The notes beneath the pieces are model-generated. The model did not search any database. It worked only from the letters and a program-made list of their open reading frames with translations, and was not told the origin of the DNA. A program made the position numbers and the translations under genes. Below, piece after piece: positions 5,858 to 7,361 of a stretch of DNA of 7,361 bases. Position 1 is the stretch's first letter. Every line of letters starts with the position of its first letter. This DNA is from Methanosarcinaceae archaeon (lineage in GTDB: Archaea; Halobacteriota; Methanosarcinia; Methanosarcinales; Methanosarcinaceae), in the NCBI GenBank assembly GCA_016926455.1, contig JAFGOO010000066.1, positions 1 to 7,361 of the forward strand, read 5' to 3'.

Positions 5858-6768
5858 CACAGGAAGCCATATCTATCAGGTCTTTGAACTATTCATATCC
5901 AGATGGGACAAAAGCACTGGAAGATGTTACTATTAAAGTCGAATCGGGTGAAAAGGTCGTAATAATTGGTCCGAACGGTGCTGGAAAAACCACACTCTTT
6001 CTACATCTAAATGGCACTATCAGGAGTTTGGAAGATAATGTTAATGTATTTGGAAAAAACATCGGGAGAATGGCTACTGAAGAGCGGATAAAAGAAGTAG
6101 GAATTGTTTTTCAGGATCCAGATGATCAGCTGTTCATGCCCACAATTTTTGATGATGTGGCATTCGGTCCAATCAACATGGGTTTGGATGAAGGAGAAGT
6201 GGAAAGAAGGGTAAAAAAAGCTCTTGCAACTGTTGGTCTGCTTGGCTATGAGGATAGGGTGCCGCATCACATGAGTTATGGGCAAAAGAAGAAAGCTGCA
6301 CTTGCGTCTGTTCTTTCAATGGAACCAAGAATACTTGTACTGGATGAACCCACAGCCAACCTCGACCCAAGGAGCAGGGTAGATTTCATACGGGTAATAA
6401 ATGACCTAAACAAAAAAGAGGGGATTACAATTGTGATAGCGATGCATGATGTGAATGCGCTTCCCGAACTTTCGGACCGTGTTTATGTTCTGAACAGGAG
6501 AGTTGTGGCGGAGGGGTCACCTAGAAAGATTTTTTCAGACATTAGTCTCCTTAAAGAGAATAATCTTGAAGCTCCAGAGGTATTCAATCTCTTCAAGGTG
6601 CTAAGGTGTTTTGGATATAACTGTGATGATCTACCCCTCTCGATGTATGAAGCAGTTGATGTGCTTACAAAAACAATAGAAGACGGGAACGGGCATATTC
6701 ACCTCCATATCCATGAGCACACGCATGAAGAGGTAAAAAAAATAATGTATAGCTACAATCACCACTGA
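5854..6768 (+). CDS. nikO: NikO: ATPase of nickel ECF transporter, with C-terminal histidine tail
   Basis: Cytoplasmic ABC ATPase (CbiO/EcfA family), 304 aa, which powers nickel import; as the only ATPase here it probably works as a homodimer. Walker A GPNGAGKTT (39-47), Q-loop FQDPDDQLF (Gln87), signature MSYGQKKKAAL (140-150; Tyr-Gly for the canonical Gly-Gly), Walker B ILVLDEP (160-166), D-loop ANLD (168-171) and switch His198 (AMHDVN) are all intact. The start ATG overlaps the nikQ stop (ATGA), with AGGTGG just upstream, so it is translationally coupled. About 60 residues follow the ABC core. Residues 281-291 alternate His at 281, 283, 285, 287, 289 and 291, and the protein ends Asn-His-His. 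The tail looks metal-binding. The ATPase role is certain; the tail's function is inferred. Confidence 0.94.
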   Translation: MTQEAISIRSLNYSYPDGTKALEDVTIKVESGEKVVIIGPNGAGKTTLFLHLNGTIRSLEDNVNVFGKNIGRMATEERIKEVGIVFQDPDDQLFMPTIFDDVAFGPINMGLDEGEVERRVKKALATVGLLGYEDRVPHHMSYGQKKKAALASVLSMEPRILVLDEPTANLDPRSRVDFIRVINDLNKKEGITIVIAMHDVNALPELSDRVYVLNRRVVAEGSPRKIFSDISLLKENNLEAPEVFNLFKVLRCFGYNCDDLPLSMYEAVDVLTKTIEDGNGHIHLHIHEHTHEEVKKIMYSYNHH

Positions 6769-6803
6769 GAAAAGATCATAGAGATTTTGGATTAAATCAA
6801 CAC

Positions 6804-6844
6804 AAATAGTAATATTTTATACATAAAAACTATATTTACTATTT
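6804..6844. repeat. Imperfect AT-rich inverted repeat downstream of nikO
   Basis: AAATAGTAATAT (6804-6815) and ATATTTACTATTT (6832-6844) are inverted copies differing by one base insertion, separated by 16 nt. It lies just after nikO and just before the transposase fragment. It could be a weak terminator, an operator or part of an insertion-sequence end; sequence alone does not decide. Confidence 0.3.
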
Positions 6845-6845
6845 T

Positions 6846-7004
6846 ATGATATTGTTTATTGATTTTGTATTGCGCGAAGATTATGAACAGGTGAAACCTA
6901 TTGGAGATAAATTATTAGAGAGTGATTTGTTGATCAACTGGGAAGCATTTCGACCTATAGTTACAGGATTGTATAATAAAAAGATCTATAAGGTTTGCCG
7001 TTAA
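6846..7004 (+). pseudogene. IS5-family transposase, N-terminal fragment
   Basis: ATG 6846 to TAA 7004 encodes 52 residues: MILFIDFVLREDYEQVKPIG, then DKLLESDLLINWEAFRPIV and GLYNKK. The pattern FIDF-L-E-Y---- -GDKL-E-D-LI-WEAFRPIV--LY is the N-terminus of IS5-type transposases, which are normally several hundred residues. After GLYNKK the expected Gly-Gly-Arg-Pro region is absent and the frame stops, so no catalytic domain remains. It is a decayed relic, on the same strand as nikO and 77 nt after it. Recognised by memory of the family pattern, not by a search. Confidence 0.65.
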
Positions 7005-7005
7005 A

Positions 7006-7079
7006 ATGGTCTTTGCTTCATTCGCATTCAACTTATTTCAGCTTACGAATGACGGGGTGCAGGGGTAGAGAAAGACCAT
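7006..7079. repeat. 9-bp inverted repeat enclosing a 7-bp inverted repeat
   Basis: ATGGTCTTT (7006-7014) pairs with AAAGACCAT (7071-7079); inside it TCATTCG (7018-7024) pairs with CGAATGA (7046-7052). As RNA these would nest. The outer pair would form a pseudoknot with the 13-bp repeat at 7055-7067 / 7104-7116, and it competes with the small hairpin at 7076-7094. This may be a remnant of a structured transposon-end RNA. Confidence 0.4.
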
Positions 7080-7116
7080 GTTCTTTAGACATGGGATGAA
7101 TCATACCCCTGCACCC
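7055..7116. repeat. Perfect 13-bp inverted repeat, 62 bp in all
   Basis: GGGTGCAGGGGTA (7055-7067) and TACCCCTGCACCC (7104-7116) are exact inverted copies around a 36-nt centre. They are GC-rich in an AT-rich setting. No clear target duplication flanks them. They could be the ends of a very short mobile element, a strong terminator hairpin or transposon-end structure. Confidence 0.75.
7071..7103 (+). mobile_element. Relic resembling an IS200/IS605 (TnpB-type) right end
   Basis: The stretch ends with CCATGT-T-C, loop TTTA, G-ACATGG (7076-7094), a 7-bp stem with one bulged T, followed by GATGAATCA (7095-7103). A stem with a TTTAG-type loop followed by GATGAATCA is what I recall from right ends of IS200/IS605 and stand-alone tnpB elements, where it also forms the 3' end of the omega RNA. 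No tnpB or tnpA reading frame is visible nearby, so it would be a remnant. The single-T bulge fits decay. Confidence 0.4.
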
Positions 7117-7168
7117 AATTAGTCGTAGAAAGTACGTTTTCCCTCCGTGATTATGTTTTTTATGCATG
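7117..7168. other. Short AT-rich spacer before the right-edge transposase
   Basis: About 50 nt between the 13-bp inverted repeat and the stop of the minus-strand transposase. It should contain that element's terminal repeat, but without the other end of the element I cannot recognise it. Confidence 0.3.
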
Positions 7169-7361
7169 TTATACAATAACAAAAATAGGCTTTGTAGAAA
7201 TCCTCATTTGAACAATAAAGATAACCTTAACATACCTGTCAAGGTTATGCACCAATAATTTGAATTTGATCTCTTTTGCTTGATTCCAGTACTTCTTTGC
7301 TCTAATTTCTTCACTGTATTTTCTTTTCAAAACAGAGAACATTGTTTCTACCAGATTTCTA
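7169..7361 (-). CDS. DDE transposase (IS4/IS5 superfamily), C-terminal 63 residues (partial, enters from right edge)
   Basis: Minus-strand frame open from the right edge to TAA at 7171-7169, 63 codons. The sequence RNLVETMFSVLKRKYSEE, then AKKYWNQAKEIKFKLLVHN and LDRYVKV, ending MRISTKPIFVIV, is the C-terminal part of archaeal DDE transposases of this superfamily. The Glu at 7346-7348 (in VETMFSVLKRKY) fits the third catalytic acidic residue. Nothing in the visible part is broken, so this may belong to an intact element lying mostly outside the window. It is on the opposite strand to the fragment at 6846 and has a different family flavour, so the two are probably separate insertions. Confidence 0.7.
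   Translation of the reverse strand, partial: RNLVETMFSVLKRKYSEEIRAKKYWNQAKEIKFKLLVHNLDRYVKVIFIVQMRISTKPIFVIV

Noticed and set aside
3993..6768. Cobalt (cbiMNQO) rather than nickel transporter
   Set aside because: There is no CbiN; NikK- and NikL-type proteins are present and the S-component begins MHISDG rather than the cobalt-type MHIMEG. Substrate remains unproven experimentally.
6970..7068. Continuation of the IS5 transposase in another frame up to the TAG at 7066-7068
   Set aside because: The shifted frame (…VKMVFASFAFNLFQLTNDGV) does not clearly resemble the expected continuation of the family after GLYNKK, so a simple frameshift is not supported.
1..7361. CRISPR array, tRNA or rRNA genes
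   Set aside because: No regularly spaced short direct repeats and no cloverleaf or rRNA-like sequence were seen on either strand.

Overview
The window looks like chromosomal DNA of a methanogenic archaeon of the Methanosarcinales. It is AT-rich with A/T-rich intergenic stretches and Shine-Dalgarno sequences of the GGAGGTG type. It carries a Methanosarcina-type S-layer domain protein, a PGF-CTERM (archaeosortase) surface anchor and a complete nickel-type ECF transporter operon of the nikKMLQO layout. The genus is not certain; a mesophilic Methanosarcinaceae such as Methanolobus or Methanococcoides is a reasonable inference.

Layout. (1) Positions 1-2318, minus strand: the N-terminal 772 codons of a large secreted protein with two tandem S-layer (DUF1608-type) domains followed by an Asn-rich parallel beta-helix; it runs off the left edge. 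(2) Positions 2319-2912: a long AT-rich divergent intergenic region holding the probable promoters of both flanking genes and several short palindromes, with no convincing gene. (3) Positions 2913-6768, plus strand: five tightly packed genes nikK, nikM, nikL, nikQ, nikO. A GC-rich hairpin followed by a T-run sits between nikK and nikM. (4) Positions 6769-7361: a transposon graveyard. It holds the first ~50 residues of an IS5-type transposase ending prematurely, a relic resembling an IS200/IS605 (TnpB-type) right end inside a perfect 13-bp inverted repeat, and the C-terminus of a second DDE transposase on the minus strand entering from the right edge.

How the genes work together. NikM is the membrane S-component that binds the metal through its Met-His N-terminus, NikQ is the transmembrane coupling (T) component, and NikO is the ATPase. 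NikK (surface-anchored, DUF4198-like) and NikL (signal peptide plus one C-terminal membrane helix) are the extracytoplasmic accessory proteins that stand in for NikN in this operon type. NikK, NikL and NikM would each expose a histidine at or next to the mature N-terminus on the outside, and NikO ends in an alternating His tail on the inside, so potential metal ligands occur along the whole route. Nickel is needed in methanogens for coenzyme F430, CO dehydrogenase/acetyl-CoA synthase and hydrogenases. The S-layer-type gene is transcribed divergently and is probably functionally separate.
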